DNA of 64,000 nucleotides from Neobacillus sp. PS2-9 (GTDB lineage: Bacteria > Bacillota > Bacilli > Bacillales > Cytobacillaceae). The stretch covers positions 1,451,001-1,515,000 of the forward strand of contig NZ_CP133269.1 in the NCBI RefSeq assembly GCF_030915525.1. The letters are read 5' to 3'. Below are positions 1 to 8,413 of this stretch, in pieces; position 1 is the stretch's first letter; each line of letters opens with the position of its first letter. A model generated the notes under the pieces. That model saw nothing but the letters and a program-made list of their open reading frames with translations. It searched no databases and had not been told where the DNA came from. Both the position numbers and the translations under genes were made by a program.

Positions 1-1
1 C

Positions 2-1612
2 GGTATTAATGGAGCAGTAAACACAAAAGGTGAAGGGGATTCCCCGTGGATTCACTTTGACGATACGATTTATGGCGGAGACTTTTTAGCGAATCAGCCG
101 CCAGTTAAAGCCATGTGTGATGCAGCACCTGGTATTATCAATTTATTTGACCGGATGGGTGTTATGTTTAACCGTACACCAGAGGGTCTTTTAGACTTCC
201 GCCGTTTTGGAGGAACACAACATCACCGTACAGCTTTTGCTGGTGCGACAACTGGTCAGCAATTGTTATATGCATTAGATGAGCAAGTTCGCCGCCACGA
301 AGTGGACGGATTAGTTACAAAATATGAAGGCTGGGAATTCCTTGGTGCGGTCGTTGACGATGAAGGCGTTTGCCGTGGGATTGTTGCTCAGGACTTAAAA
401 ACAATGGAAATTAAATCATTTGCCGCGGATGCAGTCATTATGGCAACCGGTGGACCTGGTATTATTTTCGGTAAGTCAACAAACTCTGTAATAAATACAG
501 GCTCCGCTGCTTCTATTGTTTATCAACAGGGTGCATCTTATGCAAACGGAGAAATGATTCAAATTCATCCAACTGCTATTCCTGGTGATGATAAGCTTCG
601 TTTAATGAGTGAGTCCGCTCGTGGTGAAGGTGGTCGTATTTGGACGTACAAAGACGGAAAACCTTGGTATTTCCTAGAAGAAAAATATCCGGCTTATGGA
701 AACCTTGTTCCACGTGATATTGCGACACGTGAAATCTTTGATGTTTGCGTTAGCCAGAAACTTGGAATTAACGGCGAAAACATGGTTTTCCTTGACTTAT
801 CTCATAAGGATCCACATGAGTTAGACGTAAAACTGGGCGGAATCATTGAAATTTATGAAAAGTTCATGGGAGATAATCCACGTAAAGTCCCAATGAAGAT
901 TTTCCCAGCTGTTCACTACTCAATGGGTGGACTATGGGTTGATTATGATCAAATGACAAGTATCCCAGGTCTTTTTGCAGCTGGTGAGTGTGATTATTCA
1001 CAACACGGTGCCAATCGATTAGGTGCAAACTCCTTGCTTTCAGCTGTATACGGAGGAATGGTTGCAGGACCAAATGCAGTTAAATATATCAGCGGCCTTG
1101 AGAAGAGTTCTGATGCTGTATCTTCTACTGTTTTTGACCGTCATGTAATGGAACAGGAAGAAAAATGGAATTCAATCATGTCATTGAACGGTACAGAAAA
1201 TGCCTACATCATTCACAAGGAACTTGGTGAATGGATGACAGATAACGTAACTGTTGTTCGTTACAATGACAAGCTGTTAAAGACAGATCAAAAGATTCAA
1301 GAGCTATTAGAGCGCTATCAAAATATTAATATCAATGATACATCGAAATGGAGCAACCAAGGAGCTGCGTTCACTAGACAGTTACAAAATATGCTTCAAT
1401 TAGCACGTGTTATTACAATCGGAGCGTATAACCGAAATGAGAGCCGTGGTGCTCACTATAAACCAGAATTCCCTGAGCGTAACGATGAAGAGTTTATGAA
1501 AACAACAATGGCGAAATTTGTGGATGCTAAATCAGCTCCAGCATTCCATTATGAAGAGATTGACGTATCTTTAATTAAGCCACGGAAACGAGATTACACA
1601 ACAAAGCATTAA
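2..1612 (+). CDS. sdhA: Succinate dehydrogenase flavoprotein subunit, 5' end outside the window
   Basis: Oxidises succinate to fumarate on a covalently bound FAD at the inner face of the membrane and passes electrons to SdhB; it belongs to the TCA cycle and respiratory chain. The reading frame is open from base 2, so about 50 N-terminal residues with the first dinucleotide-binding glycines are missing (536 codons visible, about 586 in B. subtilis). Visible signatures are GGTQHHRTAFAG, HPTAIPGDDKLRLMSE with RGEGGR just after, and the C-terminal NESRGAHYKPEFPERND block, all typical of SdhA/FrdA. The sdhB gene follows after 21 bases, and sdhC is expected upstream of the window. The identification is secure. 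Confidence 0.97.
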   Translation, partial: GINGAVNTKGEGDSPWIHFDDTIYGGDFLANQPPVKAMCDAAPGIINLFDRMGVMFNRTPEGLLDFRRFGGTQHHRTAFAGATTGQQLLYALDEQVRRHEVDGLVTKYEGWEFLGAVVDDEGVCRGIVAQDLKTMEIKSFAADAVIMATGGPGIIFGKSTNSVINTGSAASIVYQQGASYANGEMIQIHPTAIPGDDKLRLMSESARGEGGRIWTYKDGKPWYFLEEKYPAYGNLVPRDIATREIFDVCVSQKLGINGENMVFLDLSHKDPHELDVKLGGIIEIYEKFMGDNPRKVPMKIFPAVHYSMGGLWVDYDQMTSIPGLFAAGECDYSQHGANRLGANSLLSAVYGGMVAGPNAVKYISGLEKSSDAVSSTVFDRHVMEQEEKWNSIMSLNGTENAYIIHKELGEWMTDNVTVVRYNDKLLKTDQKIQELLERYQNININDTSKWSNQGAAFTRQLQNMLQLARVITIGAYNRNESRGAHYKPEFPERNDEEFMKTTMAKFVDAKSAPAFHYEEIDVSLIKPRKRDYTTKH

Positions 1613-1633
1613 TAGAAAGGGGAGTGGATAATA

Positions 1634-2395
1634 ATGTCTGAAAATAAAACAGTTAAGTTTCTAGTTATGCGTCAGGATACCCCGGATGCTACTCCTTACG
1701 AGGAGGAATTTGAGGTTCCATATCGTCCAAATATGAACGTCATTTCCGCTTTGATGGAAATTCGTAAGAATCCTGTGAACGCAAAGGGACAAGCCTCTAC
1801 CCCAATCACTTGGGAAATGAACTGTCTCGAAGAAGTCTGTGGTGCTTGTTCAATGGTTATTAACGGTAAGCCTCGTCAATCCTGTTCGGCATTGATTGAT
1901 CAATTAGAGCAACCTATCCGTTTAGAGCCAATGAGAACATTCCCAGTTGTGAGGGACCTTGCGGTAGACCGAAGCAGAATGTTTGATGCTTTAAAGAAAG
2001 TAAAAGCATGGATTCCTATTGATGGAACATACGATTTAGGACCAGGACCTCGTATGCCGGAGAAAAAGCGTCAGTGGGCATATGAGCTTTCAAAGTGTAT
2101 GACATGTGGTGTCTGCCTAGAAGCATGTCCAAATGTGAACAGTAAATCTGACTTTATCGGGCCGCAGCCGCTTTCTCAGGTTCGCCTATTTAACGCACAT
2201 CCTACAGGGGAAATGAATAAGGCTGAGCGTTTAGAAGCGATCATGGGTGAGGGTGGTCTTGCCAACTGTGGTAACTCACAAAACTGTGTTCAATCTTGTC
2301 CAAAAGGTATTCCGTTGACTACCTCCATTGCTGCATTGAACCGTGACACCACTTTCCAATCGTTTAGAAACTTCTTCGGAAGTGACCATAGTTAA
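1634..2395 (+). CDS. sdhB: Succinate dehydrogenase iron-sulfur subunit
   Basis: Carries electrons from SdhA to the cytochrome b subunit and menaquinone through three iron-sulfur clusters. The 253 residues match the B. subtilis length. The N-terminal 2Fe-2S site is seen as CLEEVCGACSMV followed by RQSC. The C-terminal ferredoxin part has CMTCGVCLEACP and CGNSQNCVQSCPKG for the 4Fe-4S and 3Fe-4S clusters. ATG at 1634 is preceded by a GGGGAG ribosome site. It is the last gene of the sdh operon and is followed by a terminator-like hairpin and a dispersed repeat. Confidence 0.97.
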   Translation: MSENKTVKFLVMRQDTPDATPYEEEFEVPYRPNMNVISALMEIRKNPVNAKGQASTPITWEMNCLEEVCGACSMVINGKPRQSCSALIDQLEQPIRLEPMRTFPVVRDLAVDRSRMFDALKKVKAWIPIDGTYDLGPGPRMPEKKRQWAYELSKCMTCGVCLEACPNVNSKSDFIGPQPLSQVRLFNAHPTGEMNKAERLEAIMGEGGLANCGNSQNCVQSCPKGIPLTTSIAALNRDTTFQSFRNFFGSDHS

Positions 2396-2431
2396 TAAGT
2401 TCAAGGTCTCTAGTGCCTATGATTTCAATCT

Positions 2432-2468
2432 TAAAACCTTCTTTTCTAGTATGAAAAGGAGGTTTTTT
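2432..2468 (+). terminator. Intrinsic terminator after sdhB
   Basis: The arms AAAACCTTCTTTTC and GAAAAGGAGGTTTT, separated by about 7 bases, form a hairpin ending in a T run 40 bases beyond the sdhB stop. It probably ends the sdh operon transcript. One G-T type mismatch sits in the stem. Confidence 0.75.
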
Positions 2469-2495
2469 CGTACTATAGGAAAGTATAAATTTTTT

Positions 2496-2634
2496 GACTT
2501 CGAGAATGGTCCAGCTCCAGCGCCTAGCCCCTCGGGTCAAATAACCTTCGGCAATAAAAGTCAAAGGGCGGACTTTTCTTGCCGAAGAACATTTGCCTGT
2601 CGGGGCTGATCAAGGCGCTTGCGCTTTTCTTATT
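2496..2634 (+). repeat. Dispersed hairpin repeat family A, copy 1
   Basis: About 138 bp, also present at 14838-14975 (same orientation) and 63761-63895 (inverted). It contains nested inverted repeats: AGCGCCTAGCCCC against CGGGGCTgatcaAGGCGCT at the outside, then the ATTTGCC-like arm, and TTCGGCAA against TTGCCGAA in the centre. It fills the space between the sdhB terminator and the sortase gene and is richer in GC than its flanks. The apparent small reading frames over it are by-products. Function is unknown; a structured RNA, a REP-like element or a non-autonomous mobile repeat are all possible. Confidence 0.85.
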
Positions 2635-2701
2635 TTAAATGCGGACGAATACTTTGTTATACTATACATATCATTACCATTAAAAATAGGGAGGGGATTT
2701 A

Positions 2702-3283
2702 TTGAAATCAAAACTTCCACTACTCATTATATTAATAGGTGTTATTGTATTAGGAATCGGCATTTGGCAGCTAATTGATGGTAAGCTCCAAACAAATGAT
2801 TCACTGCAGAAAGCAAAAGAATTAGTTTCAAGGCAGACAGTGAATACACATGAAGGGAAGAAAAACGATAGCCCACCTCCTCAAACGGGAGATACGGTCG
2901 GACTATTAACGATTCCCAAAATTAAAGCTGAACTAGCTATTATTGAAGGAACAGACCCGGATGACCTTGAGAAGGGAGTCGGACATTACAAAGGCTCTTT
3001 TTACCCTGGTGACGCAGGGCAGATTGTTTTATCAGGGCATAGGGATACGGTATTTCGGCGATTAGGGGAGCTGAAAATTGGTGATTCACTAAAGATGCAA
3101 ATGCCCTATGGAAATTTCACCTATGAAATTACCCACACTAAAGTTGTTCAATCAAATGATACAAGTATTATCACCTTACAAAAGCAGAAAGAAGAACTAA
3201 TTTTAACCACCTGCTATCCATTTCGTTATATAGGAAATGCGCCAAAACGATATATCATTTATGCGAAGCTTACAGGTTCCTAA
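2702..3283 (+). CDS. Class D sortase (membrane-anchored cysteine transpeptidase)
   Basis: Sortases cleave a C-terminal sorting signal and join surface proteins to the cell wall. The 193-residue protein starts with a TTG behind GGGAGGGG. One N-terminal membrane helix spans residues 4-23 and a hydrophilic linker runs to about residue 60. The sortase fold follows, with VGLLTIPKI, the catalytic histidine in VLSGHRDTVFRRLGEL, and the catalytic cysteine in LILTTCYPFRYIGNAPKR, whose arginine completes the active site. The TTCYPF context suits class D rather than class A. No protein with a sorting signal lies beside it. In B. subtilis this interval (sdhB to gerE) holds ysmA, as far as I recall, so the gene looks like a replacement or insertion. 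Confidence 0.85.
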   Translation: MKSKLPLLIILIGVIVLGIGIWQLIDGKLQTNDSLQKAKELVSRQTVNTHEGKKNDSPPPQTGDTVGLLTIPKIKAELAIIEGTDPDDLEKGVGHYKGSFYPGDAGQIVLSGHRDTVFRRLGELKIGDSLKMQMPYGNFTYEITHTKVVQSNDTSIITLQKQKEELILTTCYPFRYIGNAPKRYIIYAKLTGS

Positions 3284-3325
3284 TTGTTAGGGCCTTTTTT
3301 TTATTTTCTCATAAGAAAAAAAGTC

Positions 3326-3353
3326 ACTACATTTGTATCGTTCACATAAGATA
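3326..3353 (+). promoter_or_regulatory. Candidate SigmaK promoter of gerE
   Basis: CATAAGATA at 3345-3353 matches the SigmaK -10 consensus CATANNNTA exactly, and an AC dinucleotide sits at 3326-3327, 17 bases upstream. SigmaK transcription of gerE is established in B. subtilis. The site lies 63 bases before the gerE start. Inferred from consensus only. Confidence 0.6.
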
Positions 3354-3415
3354 TGGTGACTAAATATATACCCACCCCGTGTTCATAACTGGCGAGGCAA
3401 GGAGGGTTACATTAC

Positions 3416-3640
3416 TTGAAGGAGAATGATTATAATCACAAGCCGTTACTCACCAAACGTGAAAGAGAAGTATTCGAATTACTAGTACAAGACAAAACAA
3501 CGAAAGAAATCGCTGGTGAATTATTTATAAGCGAAAAAACGGTTCGAAATCACATATCAAATGCCATGCAAAAGCTTGGTGTTAAGGGGCGTTCACAAGC
3601 AGTTGTAGAGCTCCTTCGAATGGGAGAGCTAGAACTTTAA
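3416..3640 (+). CDS. gerE: Late mother-cell transcription regulator GerE
   Basis: A LuxR-type DNA-binding protein that works late in the mother cell with SigmaK, switching coat genes on and sigK-dependent genes down. The 74 residues, the same length as in B. subtilis, are almost entirely the helix-turn-helix domain: [18 protein letters not shown], then [20 protein letters not shown], then the [17 protein letters not shown] helix. No receiver domain is present, which is normal for GerE. The start is a TTG at 3416 behind AAGGAGGGT. A long palindromic hairpin follows the stop. Identity is very secure. Confidence 0.97.
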   Translation: MKENDYNHKPLLTKREREVFELLVQDKTTKEIAGELFISEKTVRNHISNAMQKLGVKGRSQAVVELLRMGELEL

Positions 3641-3679
3641 ATATGACCGGCGTCCGTTTAGGAGGCCGGTTCATATGTC
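3640..3679 (+). terminator. Palindromic hairpin after gerE
   Basis: ATATGACCGGC pairs with GCCGGTTCATAT around a GTCC...GGAG inner stem, giving a long perfect-to-near-perfect hairpin directly after the gerE stop. There is no clear T run, so it may stabilise the 3' end rather than terminate on its own. Confidence 0.5.
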
Positions 3680-3944
3680 TCAGACCATAAAAGAGCTATA
3701 GTTTTTACCAATGTTTGATTTAATGATTGGTAATGTAAATATAGAATAAGTAAATGGAAAAATGTTCAAAAAATATTGAAAAAATAATTAGTTAAATTTA
3801 CAATGAAATTAGGATAAAAGATTCAATACCTTTATCTTAATTAGGGGCAAATTGCAATTTTAACTAGATAAGATTGATTGTTCTTTTCAGCTTCAAAAGC
3901 GAAAGAGTGGACTTGAATTAGACAAAAACTATTGTTCTAAAAGC
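3680..3944. other. AT-rich spacer between gerE and the kinase gene, no gene seen
   Basis: About 265 bases of AT-rich DNA with short inverted segments (ACCAATGTTTGAT against ATGATTGGT around 3707-3732) and no reading frame with a ribosome site. It ends at a strong hairpin with a T run (3945-3979), so a transcript may start inside it. I could not assign a promoter or a known RNA family. Confidence 0.4.
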
Positions 3945-3979
3945 AAGCCAAGATGGGAATAAATCCATCTTGGCTTTTT
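3945..3979 (+). terminator. Terminator-like hairpin just upstream of the kinase gene
   Basis: AAGCCAAGATGGG and TCCATCTTGGCTT form a 12-13 bp stem with a short loop and end in TTTTT. It lies 44 bases before the kinase start with no gene immediately upstream. It could end a short RNA, or act as an attenuator for the kinase gene. Confidence 0.7.
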
Positions 3980-4022
3980 ATATAATGACTGGTGACTACG
4001 GGAAAGGAACTGATAAAGAGAG

Positions 4023-5492
4023 ATGAATGGTTCTGTAGAAGCAATTAAGAGTGAAAAGAAACTGTTATTAAGACATTTTTTAGATGACAATCTAAGCAGA
4101 TTTGAAACCTTGTTTGCTTGTAATCCAGATAGTATTTTTACCATGGACTTAGAAGGACATATTGTTCAAGTGAATCCTGCATTTGAAAGCTTAACAGAAT
4201 TCTCAGAGGAAGAGTCTTTGCAATTGAAACTCCAATTTCTTTTTCCAATCGAAGATATGAATAAAATATTTCACCATTTTCATAAAGCTTCTTTCGGCGA
4301 ATTTCAAAATTTTGATTGTAGGATACAAAATAAAGCAGGAAAGCTCATTGATTTGAATGTCACACAAATTCCTATTAGTGTTAATAACCAAATAGTAGGC
4401 GTCTCTGCGGTTGCAAAAGATATAACCCATTTAAAAAGAAAAAAAGAAGAAGCTAGAAAAGTAGAAGTCATGCATCATATATTGACTGATAATGTACTCG
4501 ATATCATTATTAGTACCAATTTATCGGGCGAAATTCTTTATGTTTCCCCCTCCAGTGAGCATATCCTTGGATATTCATCTGAAGAATTATACAGAAAAAA
4601 TATTTTTTCATTCATACATACGGATGACGCTGTTCGTGCTTTTCAGGATCGCAAAAATGTTTTGAATGAACATATAAATGGAAGAGGCTCCTATCGTATT
4701 GCCAAAAAGAATGGAGAGTATATTTGGGTTGAAATTCTTTGCAAACCAGTTATTGACCCCGATACCCATCTTGTTTTAGAAATAGTCAGTGTCATAAGAG
4801 ATATAACAGAGCAGATCAACACAAAGGAGCTCTTACTAAACTCGGAAAAATTAAGCGTTGCAGGACAGTTGGCTGCGGGGATTGCACACGAGGTTCGGAA
4901 TCCACTTACTGCAATTAAAGGCTTTCTACAGCTAATGGAAAATCAATTAGATAATAAGACATACTTTACTATTATCCAATCTGAAATCGATCGGATTGAG
5001 CTCATTTTAAGCGAATTATTGGTACTAGCTAAGCCTCAAGACTTGAAATTTGAAGTAGAGAATATCATTACACTTATGGAAAACGTAAAGACCTTAATAA
5101 ATACGCAAGCCATTATGAATGGAGTTCAAATAGAAACCATTTATGACAGTGATAGCTTTAGCATTCGCTGTGATAGAAACCAGTTAAAACAAGTGTTCAT
5201 TAATATCTTGAAGAACTCTATCGATGCGATGCCAAAAGGTGGAGTGATTACCGTTGGAATGAAACAGCACAGTGAGGGTAAGGTCAAGATTATTTTTAAG
5301 GATACAGGGTGTGGCATGCCACAGCATATTTTAAAGAGAATTGGAGAACCCTTCTTTACAACTAAAGAAAGCGGTACAGGTTTAGGGATTATGATTTCAA
5401 AGCAAATTGTTGAAAATCATCATGGCAGTGTTCATTTTTGGAGTGATAAAAAGGGAACAATTGTTGAACTTATTCTGCCTGTAGAAAGTTAG
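4023..5492 (+). CDS. PAS-PAS sensor histidine kinase of the sporulation (KinA/KinE-like) type
   Basis: A soluble orphan histidine kinase; such kinases feed phosphate to Spo0F in the sporulation phosphorelay. It has 489 residues and no membrane helices. PAS domain 1 spans about 28-135 and ends in VGVSAVAKDITHLKRK. PAS domain 2 spans about 147-262 and ends in VSVIRDITEQ. The dimerisation/phosphoacceptor helix contains AAGIAHEVRNPLTAIKGF with the phosphorylated His at about 289, a wording typical of Bacillus sporulation kinases. The ATPase domain runs from about 360 to the end, with NILKNSIDAMPKGG (N box), DTGCGMP (G1) and GTGLGI (G2). No response regulator lies next to it, as expected for this class. 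ATG at 4023 has only a weak ribosome site (AAAGGAAC, long spacing). The specific signal and partner are inferred. Confidence 0.85.
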   Translation: MNGSVEAIKSEKKLLLRHFLDDNLSRFETLFACNPDSIFTMDLEGHIVQVNPAFESLTEFSEEESLQLKLQFLFPIEDMNKIFHHFHKASFGEFQNFDCRIQNKAGKLIDLNVTQIPISVNNQIVGVSAVAKDITHLKRKKEEARKVEVMHHILTDNVLDIIISTNLSGEILYVSPSSEHILGYSSEELYRKNIFSFIHTDDAVRAFQDRKNVLNEHINGRGSYRIAKKNGEYIWVEILCKPVIDPDTHLVLEIVSVIRDITEQINTKELLLNSEKLSVAGQLAAGIAHEVRNPLTAIKGFLQLMENQLDNKTYFTIIQSEIDRIELILSELLVLAKPQDLKFEVENIITLMENVKTLINTQAIMNGVQIETIYDSDSFSIRCDRNQLKQVFINILKNSIDAMPKGGVITVGMKQHSEGKVKIIFKDTGCGMPQHILKRIGEPFFTTKESGTGLGIMISKQIVENHHGSVHFWSDKKGTIVELILPVES

Positions 5493-5644
5493 TATGCTAA
5501 GTCGGCATCCGTTTTTCTTACTTAAGTCTTGAATTTTTTGCGAAAAAAGTAGAAAATAAGTACAAGCTTGAGACGTTCATCGTGGCATAAGGGCTTTAAT
5601 GAAAAGTCTTGAGGAGAAGCCTACTAATAGGAGTGTATAAATAG

Positions 5645-6094
5645 ATGAAACTCGAAAATTCACAAAAGGTGAATGGGGACGTAGTAGCAAACATTGAAAA
5701 GGATTTAAGGTATATTTCCGGTATTATCAAACAAAAAGGTAGAGAAATGCTGGGTAATTATAAGATTACTCCGCCCCAATTTGTTGCATTACAATGGCTC
5801 TTTGAAGACGGTGACATGACCATCGGTGAGCTTTCTAATAAAATGTATTTGGCGTGCAGTACAACCACGGATTTGGTCGATCGCATGGAGAAGAATTTGC
5901 TTGTGGAACGAGTAAAGGACCCAAGTGACCGCCGCGTGGTTAGAATTCATTTATTAGAAGAAGGAAAGCGAATTATCGATGAGGTGATTAAAAAACGTCA
6001 GGTATATCTAGAGGAAATTTTAATTGATTTCACTTCAGAAGAAATCCTTCTTCTTCAACAGAGTTTAAAGAAATTACATCAAGAAATGCGTTAA
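5645..6094 (+). CDS. ysmB: MarR-family transcription regulator
   Basis: A dimeric winged-helix regulator, 149 residues. The winged helix is seen in [18 protein letters not shown], then [17 protein letters not shown], then the wing [18 protein letters not shown]. The N- and C-terminal helices form the dimer interface. It lies between the gerE region and racE, exactly where B. subtilis has ysmB. The start at 5645 follows an AGGAGTG ribosome site. It ends 16 bases before racE, so the two are probably cotranscribed. The ligand and targets are unknown. Confidence 0.88.
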   Translation: MKLENSQKVNGDVVANIEKDLRYISGIIKQKGREMLGNYKITPPQFVALQWLFEDGDMTIGELSNKMYLACSTTTDLVDRMEKNLLVERVKDPSDRRVVRIHLLEEGKRIIDEVIKKRQVYLEEILIDFTSEEILLLQQSLKKLHQEMR

Positions 6095-6110
6095 GAATGA
6101 GGCGAGAAGT

Positions 6111-6905
6111 TTGAAGCAACCAATAGGTGTCATTGATTCAGGTGTCGGAGGATTAACCGTTGCCAAAGAGGTAATGAGGCAGCTTCCAAATGAAAAAATC
6201 ATCTATTTAGGTGATACCGCACGCTGCCCCTATGGTCCAAGGACAACCAAAGAGGTAAAGAGATTTACATGGGAGATGACCCGTTTCTTATTAGAAAAAA
6301 ACATCAAAATGCTTGTTATTGCTTGTAATACAGCAACCGCTGCAGCTCTGGAAGACATTCGTAAGGAACTTTCCATTCCTGTAGTCGGAGTCATTAATCC
6401 AGGAGCACGTGCTGCAATTAAACGAACAAAGAATTATCGGGTTGGAATGATTGGTACAGAAGTAACGGTTAAGAGCGGTGCATATGAAAAGGCGTTGAAA
6501 TCGCTGAATAGCCGGATTTTTGTAAAGGGACATGCGTGTCCGAAATTTGTCCCGCTTGTTGAGAGTGGGGAATATGATGGCCCGATAGCTGAAAAAATTG
6601 TGAACGAGTCGTTAAAACCCATGCTGCAGCAAAACTTAGATACGCTTATTTTAGGCTGTACGCACTATCCATTACTTGAACCACTCATTAAAAAGACGAT
6701 GGGTACTGAAGTGAATGTGATTAGTTCTGGTGATGAAACGGCACGTGAAATCAGTGCCATCCTCGAATATAATGGTTTGCTAGAGACCTGTGAGGAAGAG
6801 CCTGAACATGAGTTTTACACGACTGGTTCAAGAAGGATCTTTTCGAAAATTGCTTCACAATGGCTGGGATTTCCTATTAATCCTGTTAATAAAATTAAAC
6901 TCTAA
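6111..6905 (+). CDS. racE: Glutamate racemase
   Basis: Interconverts L- and D-glutamate to supply D-Glu for peptidoglycan and, in some bacilli, poly-gamma-glutamate. The 264 residues begin with a TTG at 6111 after GAGGCGAG. The N-terminal [13 protein letters not shown] motif is present. The two catalytic cysteines are C72 in [10 protein letters not shown] and C183 in [22 protein letters not shown] is also typical. The start gives [11 protein letters not shown], which agrees with the family. An intrinsic terminator follows at once. Confidence 0.97.
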   Translation: MKQPIGVIDSGVGGLTVAKEVMRQLPNEKIIYLGDTARCPYGPRTTKEVKRFTWEMTRFLLEKNIKMLVIACNTATAAALEDIRKELSIPVVGVINPGARAAIKRTKNYRVGMIGTEVTVKSGAYEKALKSLNSRIFVKGHACPKFVPLVESGEYDGPIAEKIVNESLKPMLQQNLDTLILGCTHYPLLEPLIKKTMGTEVNVISSGDETAREISAILEYNGLLETCEEEPEHEFYTTGSRRIFSKIASQWLGFPINPVNKIKL

Positions 6906-6908
6906 TTA

Positions 6909-6949
6909 GAAGAGGCTGTCTCAAAAGGCAGCCTCTTCTTTGTTTTTTG
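6909..6949 (+). terminator. Intrinsic terminator after racE
   Basis: AGAAGAGGCTG pairs with CAGCCTCTTCT around a loop of about ten bases, followed by TTTGTTTTTT. It lies four bases after the racE stop. Confidence 0.88.
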
Positions 6950-7132
6950 GCGCTTTTAAAGTTGCCTGTTGATTTCCTCTCCAGGCTCTTCGCTTTCCGT
7001 GGGCGTTTCGGCGAGCCTCCTCGGCGCTTGCGCCTGCGGGGTCTCCCCTGAACCGTACTCCCACAGGAGTCTTCGAGCCTTCCGCTCCAATCAACAGGGT
7101 ATAAAAATTAACATTGTTCTTTAACACAGCCT
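6950..7132 (+). repeat. Dispersed MITE-like repeat family B, copy 1
   Basis: About 183 bp, with copies at 55491-55675 (same orientation) and 57457-57639 (inverted). The right end is TTTAACACAGCCT; the left end is a decayed form of AGGCTSTGTTAAA. Inside are CCTGTTGATT against AATCAACAGG, AGGCTC against GAGCCT, and a GGCGCTTGCGCC tip. It fills most of the space between the racE terminator and gerM. It carries no transposase gene. The apparent frames over it are by-products of the repeat. Confidence 0.85.
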
Positions 7133-7243
7133 ACTTTCTAAAAAAATTTTTTAATAGAAAAGTTCTATTTTTCTTTCATAAGGCGGTCTAATTTCTGACA
7201 AGGCTCGTATACATGTTAGTACAAACTGTCTTAGGGGGGAATT

Positions 7244-8293
7244 ATGATGTCTAATAATAAAGCAAAAATTATTGGTTTAACTGTTCTTACTTCAACCGTT
7301 CTACTTTCTGGCTGTGGCTTGTTTGGGACCGAAACACAAAAGAAAATCGACCCGCCAAAAACTGTCGTGGAAAACAAGACAAGTAAAGAAACAACTGCAG
7401 CTAAAAAAGAAAATGCGGAAAATGTCGTAAAGACAGAATTATACTTAATTGATAAAAATGGCTATGTGGTACCACAGACCCTAGCTTTGCCGAAAACATC
7501 TTCCGTAGCTAAACAAGCATTAGAATACCTAGTGGCCAATGGACCTGTTTCCGAACTGCTTCCTAATGATTTTAGAGCTGTCCTGCCAGAGGATACCGAG
7601 CTATCTGTTGATATTAATAAAGAAGGTGTCGCTACAGTCAACTTCTCGAAGGAATTTAAAAATTATCAGCCAGAGGATGAGATGAAAATTCTTCAGTCCG
7701 TAACATGGACACTAACTCAATTTGATAATGTGAAATCAGTCAAACTTAAGATGAATGGTCATGACTTAACGGAAATGCCTGTAAATGGAACACCAATCAG
7801 TGAAAATCTTTCAAGAGCAACAGGTATTAACTACGATACAACGGATGTAGTAGATATCACGAATACAAAGCCTGTAACCGTCTATTATATTGGTGGAGAA
7901 GAGGGCTCTTACTACTATGTTCCAGTTACTCGCAGGGTGAGTGCGAGCGAGTCAAATAATATCGTTGCAGTGGTGAATGAGTTAATAAAAGGGCCTAGTG
8001 AAAAATCAAACCTTGTTTCAGAATTTATGCCAGATGTAAAGCTTCTTGAGGCTCCTAAATACGAGGATGGAAAAGTTACCTTAAACTTTAATGAGAATAT
8101 TTATGGCAGCTTTGAAGAAAAGGTAATCTCTCAACATCTACTAGATGCACTGGTTCTTTCCTTAACGGAACAAACAGGCGTTGAGAAGGTTGCTGTCCAA
8201 GTAAAAGGAAAAGCTGAGTTAAAAAATGATAAAGGGAAAAAATTGACTGAGCCGGTAACTCGACCAGAAAAAGTCAACACAGGTAGTTTTTAA
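7244..8293 (+). CDS. gerM: Spore germination/sporulation lipoprotein GerM
   Basis: Needed for normal sporulation and germination in B. subtilis, where it acts in the mother-cell/forespore channel that also involves SpoIIQ. The 349-residue protein has a lipoprotein signal: a hydrophobic stretch followed by the lipobox LLSGC, lipid-modified Cys about residue 24. A charged linker to about residue 60 leads to two tandem GerM domains, about 65-185 and 205-335, each with a hydrophobic-rich alpha/beta pattern (TVNFSKEFKNY and TLNFNENIYG mark equivalent strands). The start at 7244 follows TAGGGGGGAA. It lies between racE and rph as in B. subtilis. Confidence 0.93.
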   Translation: MMSNNKAKIIGLTVLTSTVLLSGCGLFGTETQKKIDPPKTVVENKTSKETTAAKKENAENVVKTELYLIDKNGYVVPQTLALPKTSSVAKQALEYLVANGPVSELLPNDFRAVLPEDTELSVDINKEGVATVNFSKEFKNYQPEDEMKILQSVTWTLTQFDNVKSVKLKMNGHDLTEMPVNGTPISENLSRATGINYDTTDVVDITNTKPVTVYYIGGEEGSYYYVPVTRRVSASESNNIVAVVNELIKGPSEKSNLVSEFMPDVKLLEAPKYEDGKVTLNFNENIYGSFEEKVISQHLLDALVLSLTEQTGVEKVAVQVKGKAELKNDKGKKLTEPVTRPEKVNTGSF

Positions 8294-8328
8294 AAAAAGT
8301 TTTTTGTTATACTATATAGTGACAATGA

Positions 8329-8363
8329 AAGAGGTTGGCTAGAAGGCCGCCTCTTCTTTATTT
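8329..8363 (+). terminator. Probable terminator between gerM and rph
   Basis: AAGAGGTTGGC pairs imperfectly with GGCCGCCTCTT across a short loop, followed by a T-rich stretch. One mismatch and one G-T pair weaken it. Confidence 0.55.
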
Positions 8364-8413
8364 GGAATAATAAACATGAAGTAATGCTTTACGAAATGAA
8401 GGAGGAAGTACAA

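Noticed and set aside
2343..2778. Small frames over the sdhB end and repeat A copy 1
   Set aside because: They overlap sdhB in another frame or lie on the repeat. None has its own ribosome site.
3835..3944. Possible c-di-GMP riboswitch before the kinase gene
   Set aside because: GGGGCAAA and GCGAAAGAG looked suggestive, but the GACGCAAAG core and the paired stems of the class I fold are missing.
6921..7127. Arg/Ala-rich small frames over repeat B copies (also 55488-55670 and 57423-57819)
   Set aside because: They are the same repeat translated in the same frame at several places, with no conserved start signal; they are by-products of the repeat sequence.
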